A stretch of DNA of 64,000 bases from Orbaceae bacterium ESL0721 (GTDB lineage Bacteria; Pseudomonadota; Gammaproteobacteria; Enterobacterales; Orbaceae). This document shows positions 26,842 to 36,973 of this stretch, in pieces. Each line of letters starts with the position of its first letter. Position 1 is the first letter of the stretch. Below the pieces are notes generated by a model that had not been told where the DNA came from, did no database searches, and saw only the letters and a list, made by a program, of their open reading frames with translations. The position numbers were made by a program, and so were the translations under genes. The stretch lies in contig JAQTHZ010000001.1 of the NCBI GenBank assembly GCA_029433365.1, forward strand, positions 62,001 through 126,000, in the 5' to 3' direction.

Positions 26842-28194
26842 ATGAAAATTTTTCGTCCTTTATGGAATGAGGGCGTCTTTTTGACGCCTCAACAATTCCA
26901 GCAACAACAATTATGGCAACAATTATCATCTCAACAATTTGCTGCAATGTCTGTAGCAAATTATTGGGGTATTCAAAAGTTAACCATTGATACACAAGCA
27001 CTTACTGTCGATAGACTTAGTGCGAGTTCTATTACCATCCGTTTTGCTGATGGTGTACTTATAAATACAGATGTGGCAGATCAACTTCCTGATGTAAGGT
27101 CGCTTAATAGCGATGTTCCATTAGAAAAAGAGGAGGTCACCGTATTTATAGGTATTCCTCTTTTACAAGCAAATGGTGGAAACTGCCTGCAAGAAAATCA
27201 ACAACTTGAAAAGCCACTTAGATATCGACAAGAGTGGTTAGAAGTGCAGGATCTATTTGGGCAAAATAGTGAAGTAATAGCAGTTGAACGTTTTGCGCTT
27301 ACTTTTTTATTTGACTTTGAAGATCAAAGTGAATATTTAACATGCCCTATTGCTCGTCTAAAACGAGATCTAAATGGTCGATTTGTACTTGATAGTGAAT
27401 ATCTTCCACCATTAACTAATTTATATACACAAAGTGAAACATTAATTAAAGAGTTAGAGCTACTCTGTATTCAAGTACAAGCAAAACGTCAACGTTTGAT
27501 GAGCATGCGACATGAACGCAATAAACAGATGGCGGAATTTGCGGTAGCTGATGTTTCACTATTTTGGTTACTAAATGCGTTAAATACTTTTGAACCGCAA
27601 CTGAAATTTTTACGAGATAATCCAACAATCCATCCAGAGAATCTTTATCAAACGTTAACATCGTTTACTGGTGCACTGCTTACATTTTCATTAAATAATG
27701 ATGTTGATGGTATTCCTTCTTATCAACATACTAATCTGAATCAAGTCTTTCCGCCACTTTTCGGCTTAGTACGTAATCTTTTAGAAGAGAGCTTACCTTC
27801 ACGAGTTATTAAAATTGATCTGGTACATGATAAAGATACGTTATGGACAGGTCGACTTAATGATTCAAGACTCATAGAAGATGCCGATTTTTATCTATCT
27901 GTGCACTCAACTATGCCAGGTCATCAATTACAGTCACAATTCCCAATACTTTGTAAAGCGGGCGCACCTGATGATGTAAGGCAAATTCTACATTCAGCTT
28001 TATCTGGTATTCCAATCAAAGCATTAAGTCATGTTCCAGCTGCAATTCCTATGCGTTTAGAAAACCAATATTTCGCTTTGGATCTATCACATGAAGCAGC
28101 AAAAAAAATGTTGTTAGCTCGCTGTTGTGAATTTTACGTACCTAAAGCAATGAGTGATATTTCATTAGAACTTTTTGCTGTGCTGCGATCATAA
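26842..28194 (+). CDS. tssK: T6SS baseplate subunit TssK
   Basis: Trimeric baseplate component that links the TssFG wedges to the TssJLM membrane complex. The 450 residues match the family (about 440-450): it begins MKIFRPLWNEGVFLTPQQFQQQQLW, the typical TssK start, and ends with the membrane-complex-binding domain. An AGGGAG-like site (GGGAGTG) precedes the ATG. It is followed by tssL after a 7-base gap, consistent with tight cotranscription. Confidence 0.95.
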   Translation: MKIFRPLWNEGVFLTPQQFQQQQLWQQLSSQQFAAMSVANYWGIQKLTIDTQALTVDRLSASSITIRFADGVLINTDVADQLPDVRSLNSDVPLEKEEVTVFIGIPLLQANGGNCLQENQQLEKPLRYRQEWLEVQDLFGQNSEVIAVERFALTFLFDFEDQSEYLTCPIARLKRDLNGRFVLDSEYLPPLTNLYTQSETLIKELELLCIQVQAKRQRLMSMRHERNKQMAEFAVADVSLFWLLNALNTFEPQLKFLRDNPTIHPENLYQTLTSFTGALLTFSLNNDVDGIPSYQHTNLNQVFPPLFGLVRNLLEESLPSRVIKIDLVHDKDTLWTGRLNDSRLIEDADFYLSVHSTMPGHQLQSQFPILCKAGAPDDVRQILHSALSGIPIKALSHVPAAIPMRLENQYFALDLSHEAAKKMLLARCCEFYVPKAMSDISLELFAVLRS

Positions 28195-28201
28195 GGTTAA
28201 T

Positions 28202-28864
28202 AAAATGAGTTTAGAACCCCAAAAAATAGATATTGATGAACTATTACGAGATTCAATATTAGTTATTGTTCAGCTGAAAGCAAAAGCAACAATATTAGAA
28301 GAAGAGAAGCTTTACGAGATTTGTAAAAAGCATGTCACATCTGTGCAGGAGCAACTTTATAACGCTCAATATAGTCAAGCAGTGATAGATAAAATTAGCT
28401 ATGCGTTATGTGCAATATTGGATGAATCAGTAATGCTACATCATGATAAAAAAGATGAGAATCATGGAAAATGGCAGGGTGTACCGCTACAGGTACTATT
28501 TTTCAATTCAAATAACGCGGGTAATGAGCTATATGAAAGGATTCGATCTCATTTAAGATCTGATAAAAGGGAAACTTTAGTCTTGAGTTGCTATGATCGT
28601 GTTTTAGGGTTGGGTTTTCAAGGCTGTTATCTTCTAGGCGAACAGCAAGAACGGGAACATTTAGTGATTGCACTGCGCGAAGCACTACGTGAGTCTGAAC
28701 AAGATCAAACTTATCCCATTATTGAGCAGACCAAAACCTACCATTACTGGGGTCGAAAAGCACTTTTATTAGCAGGAACAGTAACTTCAGTTGTAGCAGT
28801 TTGCATTCTCTATTTTGTCTTGAATAATCAACTTGACCAATTAATTAATCAACTTATTGGTTAA
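28202..28864 (+). CDS. tssL: T6SS inner-membrane protein TssL (DotU)
   Basis: DotU-family component of the TssJLM envelope complex. The start at ATG 28205 region or the in-frame codon just before it gives about 220 residues (MSLEPQKIDIDELLRDS...). The cytoplasmic hook domain contains YALCAILDESVML and the WQGVPLQVLFF block typical of TssL. One C-terminal transmembrane segment (ALLLAGTVTSVVAVCILYFVL) anchors it. It carries no peptidoglycan-binding domain of its own; that function is supplied by the next gene. The stop lies 11 bases before that gene. Confidence 0.92.
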   Translation, partial: KMSLEPQKIDIDELLRDSILVIVQLKAKATILEEEKLYEICKKHVTSVQEQLYNAQYSQAVIDKISYALCAILDESVMLHHDKKDENHGKWQGVPLQVLFFNSNNAGNELYERIRSHLRSDKRETLVLSCYDRVLGLGFQGCYLLGEQQEREHLVIALREALRESEQDQTYPIIEQTKTYHYWGRKALLLAGTVTSVVAVCILYFVLNNQLDQLINQLIG

Positions 28865-28875
28865 AAGGATCTTTT

Positions 28876-30636
28876 ATGAATGATTATCCAAAACGTATTC
28901 AGATTATTTATGCTGCCATACTAAGCTTGTTGTTGCTTTTTGTCTTCTTACCCATCACATTAGGCTGGAAGTTAATAGGAGCAGTTTTTGTTATTGCAAT
29001 TTCTGGCGGATTATTATGGCGAATAAGACGTTATCGCAAAATTATGGAGGTTTCATTAAATAATATTGCGTATTTAACAGAAAAAATAGACTTACTACCA
29101 GCAAGGCAACGTTATCGTTTACCTATTCTATTGGTTTCAGGTAGTGCAGCAAAATCGTTTTTTCCTGAAGATATATTATCTGCTGAGTCAAATATAATCG
29201 TCTCATCTGAAGCTGTCTGGATTTATGTAGATGAGTACTCTCATCTACCAGTTGTTTATGATTCATTAGCTTCAAAATGGCCTGATATGGTAGGAAGAGT
29301 TGGGCTCTTTTTGGCTATTTCTCCTGAAACAGAGGATAGACAGGGGCTTTTTATAGCTAAGATTCAGGCATTTCGCCAATCATGGTGTGATACCTGTCGC
29401 ATTGCAAAATATAGATTACCTGTCTATGTTTCGGTTCATACAGGTCTTAATAATTTAATTTATGATGAGAAAGACTCATTACCAGTTTACTGGTTCCAAG
29501 TAATCAACCAAAAAATCTATCTATTAGATCAATATCTATCTCCACTCAAAAACTGGCTGAATGATATTTCAATTAATTCAACTGAGCGGGAGCGTCGCTT
29601 AAAAGTTGCCCCTTTTTTAAAAGAGACACAGCAGTGGCTTGAAGAAGTTGTTATAAAGACATTAACCGATACTAAGCAACCAATCGCAAAATGTGAACCT
29701 ACTGCAATGGCGATATATCCAATTAATAATTTAATTATTAAAGATAATTTAATCCAAAAACGGTGGCAAAGTATAACATCATTGATTTTACCGAATAGTT
29801 ATAAGTTGCAAGATAATGTTACGCATCCTGACGCTTTAATTAAGTTTATGCCAACAGCCTATCCGTTTACCCCACTTAGCAAACTGTTATGTGGTCTAAC
29901 TATGATCACCTCTCTATTTGTTATGGCATATTTGGGCGCTTCTTATTGGAACAATATTAAACTCATCAATAAAATTCATGGAGATATTCAACATTATAAA
30001 TTGATTCCTATGAATAATTATGATGAGAAAAGAGAAGCCCTTGAAAATTTAAAAATAGATAGAGCAGAGTTAAATAACTATTTGATAAAGGGTGAACCTG
30101 TTCGTCTTGGGATGGGTCTATATCGGGGTAAAAATCTACTTGAACCGATTAATATCGCTATGAGCGATTATGTGGCAAAACCACCAGAGCCAGAGAAGAT
30201 AGTCGTAAAAGAGAAAGAGGTGGTCATTAAAGATCCACCACCAACTATTAGCTTAGACTCTTTATCACTATTTGAAAGTGGTAAATCAGATTTAAAACCT
30301 GATTCAACTAAAGTGTTAATCAACGCTTTAGTGGATATGAAAAAACAGATTAGTGCTAACCAAGGGACAGGATGGCTTATTTTAATAAGCGGTCATACTG
30401 ACTCAACTGGTGATGCATCAAAAAATATCCAATTATCATTAGAACGGGCAATGTCTGTTCGTGATTGGATAATGAAAGCGAGTGATATCCCAGTAACATG
30501 TTTTGCTATACAAGGATATGGCTCAAGTAAGCCGTTGGTAGGCAATGATACTCTCGAGGATCGTGCTAAAAATCGACGGGTTGAAATCAGCTTAGTGCCT
30601 CAAATGTCAGAATGTATTTTGACAACTGATAACTAA
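28876..30636 (+). CDS. T6SS-associated OmpA-domain membrane protein (TagL-like)
   Basis: An inner-membrane protein with a C-terminal peptidoglycan-binding domain, expected to anchor the T6SS membrane complex to the cell wall, as TagL does in systems where TssL lacks this domain. Of 586 residues, 1-50 hold two membrane segments, about 330-356 a third (LCGLTMITSLFVMAYLGASY), and about 455-580 an OmpA-like domain (SLFESGKSDLKPDS, LISGHTDSTGDASKN, GYGSSKPLVGNDT, NRRVEISL). The Asp in GHTD and Arg in NRRVEI are the usual diaminopimelate contacts. Between tssL and hcp. The large cytoplasmic middle part is not recognised. Confidence 0.88.
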   Translation: MNDYPKRIQIIYAAILSLLLLFVFLPITLGWKLIGAVFVIAISGGLLWRIRRYRKIMEVSLNNIAYLTEKIDLLPARQRYRLPILLVSGSAAKSFFPEDILSAESNIIVSSEAVWIYVDEYSHLPVVYDSLASKWPDMVGRVGLFLAISPETEDRQGLFIAKIQAFRQSWCDTCRIAKYRLPVYVSVHTGLNNLIYDEKDSLPVYWFQVINQKIYLLDQYLSPLKNWLNDISINSTERERRLKVAPFLKETQQWLEEVVIKTLTDTKQPIAKCEPTAMAIYPINNLIIKDNLIQKRWQSITSLILPNSYKLQDNVTHPDALIKFMPTAYPFTPLSKLLCGLTMITSLFVMAYLGASYWNNIKLINKIHGDIQHYKLIPMNNYDEKREALENLKIDRAELNNYLIKGEPVRLGMGLYRGKNLLEPINIAMSDYVAKPPEPEKIVVKEKEVVIKDPPPTISLDSLSLFESGKSDLKPDSTKVLINALVDMKKQISANQGTGWLILISGHTDSTGDASKNIQLSLERAMSVRDWIMKASDIPVTCFAIQGYGSSKPLVGNDTLEDRAKNRRVEISLVPQMSECILTTDN

Positions 30637-30672
30637 GTTTTAATCCGAAATATAATAATAAGGAGTTAAATA

Positions 30673-31161
30673 ATGGCAGTTCCTGCTTATATGTTTTTAA
30701 AGGATGACGGTGGCGCAGATATTAAAGGATCTGTAACTGTTGTAGGACGTGAAGGAAGTGTTGAAGTGGTTGAATTTGACCATAAAGTCTATATTCCTAC
30801 AGATGGTAACACCGGTAAATTAACAGGTACTCGCGTCCATAAAGCGCTTGAATTTGTTAAAGAAGTGGATGCATCATCCCCTTACCTTTATAAAGCAGTG
30901 ACAACAGGTCAAAACTTAAAATCTGTTGAAATTAAATGGTACAAAATTGATGATGCAGGTCAAGAAGTTGAGTACTTTAATACTTTAATGGACGGCGTTA
31001 AGGTGGTTTCTGTTAAACCTGAAATGCATAACATTAAGGATCCAACAAAAGAACAATACAATCACTTAGAACGTGTTGAACTTCGTTATGAAAAAATCAC
31101 ATGGACTTATAAAGATGGCAACATCATTCACTCAGATAGCTGGGTTGAAAATCGAGGCTAA
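30673..31161 (+). CDS. hcp: T6SS tube protein Hcp (TssD)
   Basis: Hexameric ring protein that stacks into the inner tube propelled by the sheath and secreted. The 162 residues match Hcp1-type proteins: MAVPAYMFLKDDGG, KGSVTVVGREGSVEVVEFDHKVYIPTDGNTGKLTGTRVHK and the C-terminal LERVELRYEKITWTYKDGNIIHSDSW. There is no C-terminal toxin extension. A strong AAGGAG site precedes the ATG. A 12-bp perfect hairpin follows the stop, separating it from clpV. Confidence 0.97.
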   Translation: MAVPAYMFLKDDGGADIKGSVTVVGREGSVEVVEFDHKVYIPTDGNTGKLTGTRVHKALEFVKEVDASSPYLYKAVTTGQNLKSVEIKWYKIDDAGQEVEYFNTLMDGVKVVSVKPEMHNIKDPTKEQYNHLERVELRYEKITWTYKDGNIIHSDSWVENRG

Positions 31162-31170
31162 TGTGTAAAA

Positions 31171-31205
31171 CATTGATCCTACGTAAGTAGGATCAATGCT
31201 ATTTA
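31171..31205 (+). terminator. 12-bp hairpin after hcp
   Basis: A perfect 12-base stem (CATTGATCCTAC 31171-31182 with 31187-31198) and GTAA tetraloop, followed by CTATTTAT. The U-run is poor, so it may be a partial terminator or an mRNA-stabilising 3' end that favours hcp over downstream genes. Confidence 0.6.
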
Positions 31206-31241
31206 TAACAAAAATAGTGATAATGAATAAAAGGAATAATA

Positions 31242-34058
31242 ATGATAACCGATCCATCTGTTCTATTAAGACGACTTAATCCAAATTGTGCAAAATCACT
31301 TGAAGAGGCTGCTGGATTATGTCAAACCCGCGCACATAATGAAATTACACTTGAACATTGGTTATTAAAATTGTTAGAACAGGGTTCTAATGATGTTACC
31401 GTTATAACTCGTTACTACCAGCTTGATATGGATAAGATTTGGCAAGGGCTACTCAATTATATTGATACGTTGCCACATAGTGTAAATAAAAAACCGAGTT
31501 TATCCGCTTCACTGATTGCTATACTAGAATCTGCATGGCTTAAAGCTTCATTAAATGAAAATCAAGAGGTTATTCGGTCTGTCCATATTTTACAAGCACT
31601 GCAAGAGATGCCTCACTGTTTAAACGCTAAAGATGCTTGGCATTTATTGAGTTTTTCAGTAGTTTCACTTCAAAAGATACGGACAAAATTGGATGAGATG
31701 TCCGATGAAAATCCTGCAAACCATACTAATTTATATTTTGATCAAAATGCAATAACTTCCGATCAACTTATCAGTCAAGACCTTAATGTTGATGAAAATA
31801 GATCAGAACAGGGCGCATTTGAAGAGAATTTAAAGGACTCAAGTGATAAAACAAAAATAGTTCAAAAACATCACCAAGTAGCTTTAGATCGATTTACTGA
31901 AAATGTCACTGAAAAAGCGCAAAAAGGTCAAATAGATCCTGTTTTTGGGCGTGATAATGAGATTCGGCAGATGATCGATATTTTATCACGACGTCGTAAA
32001 AATAACCCTATTTTAGTCGGCGAGCCGGGTGTAGGGAAAACTGCACTAGTAGAAGGATTAGCATTACGTATTGCTGAAGGCAATGTGCCTAATAGTCTTA
32101 AAAATGTGAGCATTCATACGCTTGATCTAGGTTTACTACAAGCAGGTGCTGGTGTAAAAGGTGAATTTGAACAGAGATTAAAAAATATCATTGACGCAGT
32201 ACAGCAATCACCTACGCCGATTTTACTCTTTATTGATGAAGCACATACAATTATCGGTGCAGGTAATTCAGTGGGTGGTGCAGATGCGGCTAATTTATTA
32301 AAACCTGCTTTAGCGCGCGGAGAGTTAAGAACGATTGCCGCAACAACGTGGTCGGAATATAAACAGTATTTTGAAAAAGATGCAGCGCTTGAACGCCGTT
32401 TTCAGATGGTTAAAGTTGATGAACCAGACGATGATAAAGCAAACTTAATGTTGCGTGGTCTTAAATCCCGATATGCAAAACATCACAATGTCTATATTTT
32501 AGATGAAGCCATCAAAACAGCGGTAACACTCTCAAGGCGTTATATAAGCAATCGCCAATTACCCGATAAAGCGGTCGACCTACTTGATACCGCATCTGCA
32601 CGTGTGCGAATGGGGCTTGATGTCACACCTGAACCAATTACCGAAATTGAAGCTAAAATCTCAGCATTAGAGATTGAAAAATCAGCAATACAACAAGATT
32701 TAACCTTTAGTGAATTAAATGCAACACCAAGGTTACTCGAAATTGAAAAAAAGATCGCTTTATTAGATGAGCAGCTAAAACATCTGCAAACTCAATTTGG
32801 TAAAGAGAAGGCATTGATTGAAACGCTAATTGATCTAAGAACACAGGCGCTATCAGATAGTGATCCAAAAACTCTTAAACAGATCACAAAAATTGAACAA
32901 CAATTAACTGAATGCCAAGGGAAAACACCACTCATATCACTTGATGTAAATAGCCGAATAGTCTCAGCTGTAATTGCCGATTGGACAGGCGTTCCTTTAG
33001 AAAGTCTGCTTAAAAATGAACAACAACATCTTTTATCACTTGAAGATGATCTTCGAAAGCGAGTAGTAGGGCAAGATAATGCACTATTTGAAATTGCTAA
33101 ACGTATTCGGGCAGCTAAAACAGGACTGACTTCTGAAGATGCACCAATGGGGATATTTCTACTTGTTGGGCCATCAGGTATAGGTAAAACTGAAACCGCA
33201 TTGTCACTTGCTGATACGCTTTTTGGTGGTGAACAATCGCTTATCACAATTAATATGTCTGAGTATCAAGAGGCACATACTGTATCGCAACTAAAAGGTT
33301 CTCCACCAGGATATGTGGGATATGGACAGGGTGGTGTATTAACTGAAGCAGTCAGAAAAAGACCATATAGTGTTGTACTTCTTGACGAAGTAGAAAAAGC
33401 GCATCGTGATGTATTAAATCTATTTTATCAAGTGTTTGATCGCGGTTTTATGCGTGATGGCGAAGGGCGTGAAATTGATTTCCGTAATACGCTAATCTTA
33501 ATGACATCAAATCTAGGCAGTGATGAGTTAATGGCACTGTTTGATGAAATTCCCGATGCGCCAGTCGCAACCCAGCAGGAACTACTACGACCAATTATTC
33601 GTGAACATTTCCAACCAGCACTGCTAGCACGTTTTCAAACAGTCATCTTCACCCCATTAGCAAAAGATGCACTGCGTAAAATTGTTGAGATAAAATTGAA
33701 TAAAGTGTCAGCAAGGTTACAAAGACACTATAAAATTCAATTTAATGTTGCAGAGGCGTTGTATGATCAGCTTGTAGCAGCCTGTCTATTACCAGATACA
33801 GGTGCGAGAAATATCGATGCAATTTTGAATCAACAAATTTTACCGGTTATCTCTAATTTACTGTTACAGCGGACAGATAATGCCATTAATCAGTCTGCTA
33901 TATTAAAACTCGATTTTAATGAAGCAGACGGTATTGTTCTTGAATGGGGAGAAGCAGAAGATAAAAAAACAGTCAATCAGTCTAAAAAAACGGTAACTAA
34001 AAAGGGCAGTAAAAAAGCCGTAAAAAAAAGCGTTGATGAAGATATTCCTCAAGAATAG
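31242..34058 (+). CDS. clpV: T6SS sheath-recycling ATPase ClpV (TssH)
   Basis: AAA+ ATPase that disassembles contracted TssBC sheaths. The 938 residues contain an N-terminal Clp-N-like domain (1-160), AAA1 with Walker A GEPGVGKT and Walker [10 protein letters not shown], a coiled-coil M domain (about 455-560), and AAA2 with GPSGIGKT and [11 protein letters not shown]. The C-terminus ends in an unusual Lys-rich tail of about 30 residues (from KKTVNQSKK to DEDIPQE), longer than typical ClpV. The TAG stop begins a three-fold 15-bp repeat and is followed by a terminator, so vgrG probably has its own promoter. Confidence 0.96.
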   Translation: MITDPSVLLRRLNPNCAKSLEEAAGLCQTRAHNEITLEHWLLKLLEQGSNDVTVITRYYQLDMDKIWQGLLNYIDTLPHSVNKKPSLSASLIAILESAWLKASLNENQEVIRSVHILQALQEMPHCLNAKDAWHLLSFSVVSLQKIRTKLDEMSDENPANHTNLYFDQNAITSDQLISQDLNVDENRSEQGAFEENLKDSSDKTKIVQKHHQVALDRFTENVTEKAQKGQIDPVFGRDNEIRQMIDILSRRRKNNPILVGEPGVGKTALVEGLALRIAEGNVPNSLKNVSIHTLDLGLLQAGAGVKGEFEQRLKNIIDAVQQSPTPILLFIDEAHTIIGAGNSVGGADAANLLKPALARGELRTIAATTWSEYKQYFEKDAALERRFQMVKVDEPDDDKANLMLRGLKSRYAKHHNVYILDEAIKTAVTLSRRYISNRQLPDKAVDLLDTASARVRMGLDVTPEPITEIEAKISALEIEKSAIQQDLTFSELNATPRLLEIEKKIALLDEQLKHLQTQFGKEKALIETLIDLRTQALSDSDPKTLKQITKIEQQLTECQGKTPLISLDVNSRIVSAVIADWTGVPLESLLKNEQQHLLSLEDDLRKRVVGQDNALFEIAKRIRAAKTGLTSEDAPMGIFLLVGPSGIGKTETALSLADTLFGGEQSLITINMSEYQEAHTVSQLKGSPPGYVGYGQGGVLTEAVRKRPYSVVLLDEVEKAHRDVLNLFYQVFDRGFMRDGEGREIDFRNTLILMTSNLGSDELMALFDEIPDAPVATQQELLRPIIREHFQPALLARFQTVIFTPLAKDALRKIVEIKLNKVSARLQRHYKIQFNVAEALYDQLVAACLLPDTGARNIDAILNQQILPVISNLLLQRTDNAINQSAILKLDFNEADGIVLEWGEAEDKKTVNQSKKTVTKKGSKKAVKKSVDEDIPQE

Positions 34059-34100
34059 TCATAAAAGAAATATTCATAAAAGAAATAGCCATAAAAGATC
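34056..34100. repeat. Three 15-bp tandem units starting at the clpV stop
   Basis: TAGTCATAAAAGAAA (34056-34070), TATTCATAAAAGAAA (34071-34085) and TAGCCATAAAAGATC (34086-34100). The first unit opens with the clpV TAG stop codon; unit length is a multiple of three. Confidence 0.9.
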
Positions 34101-34137
34101 TCCTGACTTTAATTTTTTTAAGTCAGGTATCTTTTGT
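34093..34137 (+). terminator. Rho-independent terminator after clpV
   Basis: Stem of CCTGACTT (34102-34109) with AAGTCAGG (34120-34127), extended by outer AAAAGAT/ATCTTTT pairing, T-rich loop and following TTTTGT. The last 15-bp repeat unit contributes to the 5' arm. Confidence 0.68.
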
Positions 34138-34289
34138 AATGCAAAGATAAACTAAATAACTTACTTCATGATAGATGTGCAATTTATGGTGAAGTAAGAA
34201 GATTAACAAAAAAGATCTTATTGTATCTATAACAAAATAAATAATAATAAAAATTTATTAAAATCAAAAATAAGGTGAAAGGTGAAGGA

Positions 34290-36836
34290 ATGAATAAATC
34301 CATTAATCAGATTATTAGTGATACAGCATCAAAGTTAATAGATGGTAATCAAGTAAAACAGAATCGGTATAGATTAAATATTGATAACTTATTATCAGAT
34401 GTCTCTGTTTTCCAAATTGCTGGCACCGAAACCCTAAACGCCCCATGGCACTATAAAATCGCCTTCACCAGTAGCAACCACGCAATTGATATCGATTCAG
34501 TGCTGAATCAGCCAGCCAGTTTAACCTTTGAAGCACCAGATATTCTCACTGAGCTTAAGCAGATTAAACAGTTAAGCCAGATAGCAGAGCTTAGCCACCT
34601 TGCCAAACAAGATAAACCGCGCACCCTTTATGGGGTAATTACTGAATTTAGCCTTATCTCAGTTAGCCCTGATGAGGCGCGCTATGCTGTTACCCTATCA
34701 TCGCGTTTATCGCTGCTTAGTAATAGCTTTGGCAGTGCAATTTACCAGAATCAGAGCGTCATTAGTGTTATTGAGGAGCTGCTACGCAGCCACGGTTATA
34801 CCGGCATTGATTACCGCTTAGCACTAAAAGATAACTACCCCGTGCGTGAGTTAATCACCCAGTTTCAAGAGAGTGACCTTGAATTTATGCAAAGACTCCT
34901 TGCTGATATTGGGGTAAATTTCTGGTTTGAGAGCCACGGCAAACACGCCTGCGATGTGCTAGTGATAAGTGATGATAACCAGCACTTTGAGGCCGCAGGG
35001 CATATCGCCTTTAAAGCGCCAAGTGGTATGGTTGATGGTCAAAAACCGAGTGTCTGGGATATCAGCTTTGAGAGCAGAGTAGTACCTGCGTCAGTCACAA
35101 CGAAAGATTACAACTACCGAGTGGCAGAATCAAACCAGCAAAGTACAGTTAACAGTGACCCGAAATCGGTCATTACCACAAAAACCGACTACCGCTATGG
35201 TGAGCACTATAAAAACCTTGGTGATAAAGATACCCCCGAGAGCGGCACATGGTATGCCAAAGTGCGCCATGAGGCACATTTAAGCGGTCAGCTTATTATA
35301 AAAGGCAAAAGTAACGACTATAACCTAAAGGCTGGTCAGCAAATCATCATTGATGGTAGCAGCTTAACGGGGATTGATGAGGGGGTTATTATTCTCTCAA
35401 TAACAAGTTATGGTGACCGCAGTAAATCTTATGAGTGTGAGTTTACAGCAGTCCCCTATAGCGGACTCAAACCGTATCGCCCAAACCCTAAAACATGGCC
35501 GCAAATAAACGGCACCTTACCAGCAAGAGTGACCAGCCCTGATGATGACACCTATGGTTATATCGATACAGCAGGTCGTTACCGCGTTAAATTTGATTTT
35601 GATTTAAAAAGGTGGAAGCGGGGGGAGGAGAGTTTATGGGTACGGCTAGCCAAACCCTATGCGGGTGATAGCTACGGCTTTCACTTCCCACTACTTGATG
35701 GCACAGAGGTTGCTATCGCCTTTAGCGGCGGCAACCCCGACCGCCCCTACATCGCCCATGCGATGCATGACAGCACCCACCCTGACCATGTAAGCCTTGC
35801 AAATAGGCACCGCAATGTGATACGCACCCCAACTAACAATAAACTGCGGATGGATGATAAACGGGGTAAAGAGCATATCAAACTTGCCACCGAATATGGC
35901 AAAACACAGCTAAACCTAGGTCACCTAGTCAACCAAGATAGAGAGCTGCGCGGTGAAGGGTTTGAACTGCGTACTGATGAATGGGGGGCGATTCGGGCAG
36001 CTAAAGGGGTGCAAATTACAACTGCCCCTAAAAAGAGTGCGACCGGTAAGCAGCTTGATATGCAAGAGACCATCAAGCAACTTAAACAGGCATTAGACCT
36101 TGCCTACTCATTAACAGAGAGCGCCCAAATAGCTGGTGCTGAACCTGCAAAGACAGATGAGCAGCAATCACTCCTATCAAATGTAACTGAACTTAAAGAG
36201 CCCACCCTCTCATTTTATAGTGATAAAGGTATCGCAAGCTCTACCCCAGAAAACATACAGTTATCAGCGGGGGAGAATGTGATAACCACAGCTAAAAATA
36301 GCACCAGCATTACAGCTTTTAATAAACTAACGATTGCTGCTGGCAAGATGGTATCGCTATTTGCGCATAAACTTGGCATAAAGCTTATTGCCGCAGCTGG
36401 CAAAGTGCAGATACAGGCACAATCAGATGAGATGGAGCTCACTGCGCAAAACAACATATTTATGACCAGTGCCAATGGTAGAGTGACTATTAATGCAAAA
36501 GAGGAGCTACTCCTTTTATGTGGCGGGGCAGGAATTCGCATTAAAGAGGGCAAGATAGAGGAGATAGCACCCCACTCCGTTTTACTTAAAACATCCAACT
36601 TAGTTTATCAAGGGGCAGAGAGCATTAGTGCAGCTGCACCTAGTTTTCAGCAAGGTGATTTTGAGCGTAAATTTAAGTTACATTATAATAGTGGTTCTGA
36701 TCAGGGATTAAAAAATAGAGCCTTTAGAGTTCACTATAATGATGGAAGAACAGTAGATGGAATCACAGATGATAATGGTGAAACCGATTTAATTAAAGCT
36801 TCAGAACTAGAAAATTTACATATTGAACTTCTTTAA
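34290..36836 (+). CDS. vgrG: T6SS spike protein VgrG (TssI) with C-terminal TTR-like tail
   Basis: Trimeric spike at the tip of the Hcp tube. The ATG at 34290 (MNKSINQIISD) is chosen, giving 848 residues; a GTG 15 bases upstream is in frame. The gp27-like domain and gp5 OB-fold (YGYIDTAGRYRVKFDFDLKRWKRGEESLWVRLAKPYAG) are followed by a DUF2345 beta-helix (about residues 640-770). The C-terminal 50 residues (FKLHYNSGSDQGLKNRAFRV..., VDGITDDNGETDL) resemble the transthyretin-like tail used by some VgrGs to load lipase effectors. Composition is mosaic: the first ~45 codons and last ~60 are AT-rich like the host, the middle is visibly richer in G+C. The effector gene follows 137 bases downstream. 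Confidence 0.95.
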   Translation: MNKSINQIISDTASKLIDGNQVKQNRYRLNIDNLLSDVSVFQIAGTETLNAPWHYKIAFTSSNHAIDIDSVLNQPASLTFEAPDILTELKQIKQLSQIAELSHLAKQDKPRTLYGVITEFSLISVSPDEARYAVTLSSRLSLLSNSFGSAIYQNQSVISVIEELLRSHGYTGIDYRLALKDNYPVRELITQFQESDLEFMQRLLADIGVNFWFESHGKHACDVLVISDDNQHFEAAGHIAFKAPSGMVDGQKPSVWDISFESRVVPASVTTKDYNYRVAESNQQSTVNSDPKSVITTKTDYRYGEHYKNLGDKDTPESGTWYAKVRHEAHLSGQLIIKGKSNDYNLKAGQQIIIDGSSLTGIDEGVIILSITSYGDRSKSYECEFTAVPYSGLKPYRPNPKTWPQINGTLPARVTSPDDDTYGYIDTAGRYRVKFDFDLKRWKRGEESLWVRLAKPYAGDSYGFHFPLLDGTEVAIAFSGGNPDRPYIAHAMHDSTHPDHVSLANRHRNVIRTPTNNKLRMDDKRGKEHIKLATEYGKTQLNLGHLVNQDRELRGEGFELRTDEWGAIRAAKGVQITTAPKKSATGKQLDMQETIKQLKQALDLAYSLTESAQIAGAEPAKTDEQQSLLSNVTELKEPTLSFYSDKGIASSTPENIQLSAGENVITTAKNSTSITAFNKLTIAAGKMVSLFAHKLGIKLIAAAGKVQIQAQSDEMELTAQNNIFMTSANGRVTINAKEELLLLCGGAGIRIKEGKIEEIAPHSVLLKTSNLVYQGAESISAAAPSFQQGDFERKFKLHYNSGSDQGLKNRAFRVHYNDGRTVDGITDDNGETDLIKASELENLHIELL

Positions 36837-36973
36837 TAGAATATTTTTAATGAACTTTTAAAGCACTCTAATATGAATAGTTTTTTATTGTCAAATGAGA
36901 TAAATAAAAAGTCGATGTAAACTAATTTACTTAATAAAATCATATAATAGTGATAGAAGGAAATAGATAAATT

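Noticed and set aside
32792-33247. A 151-codon open frame on the minus strand inside clpV
   Set aside because: It is antisense to a highly conserved AAA+ gene with no ribosome site or recognisable domain; long Ser-rich antisense frames are expected from the codon usage.
36215-36598. A 127-codon minus-strand open frame inside vgrG
   Set aside because: It is a shadow of the conserved DUF2345 region, without a start signal or homologous features.
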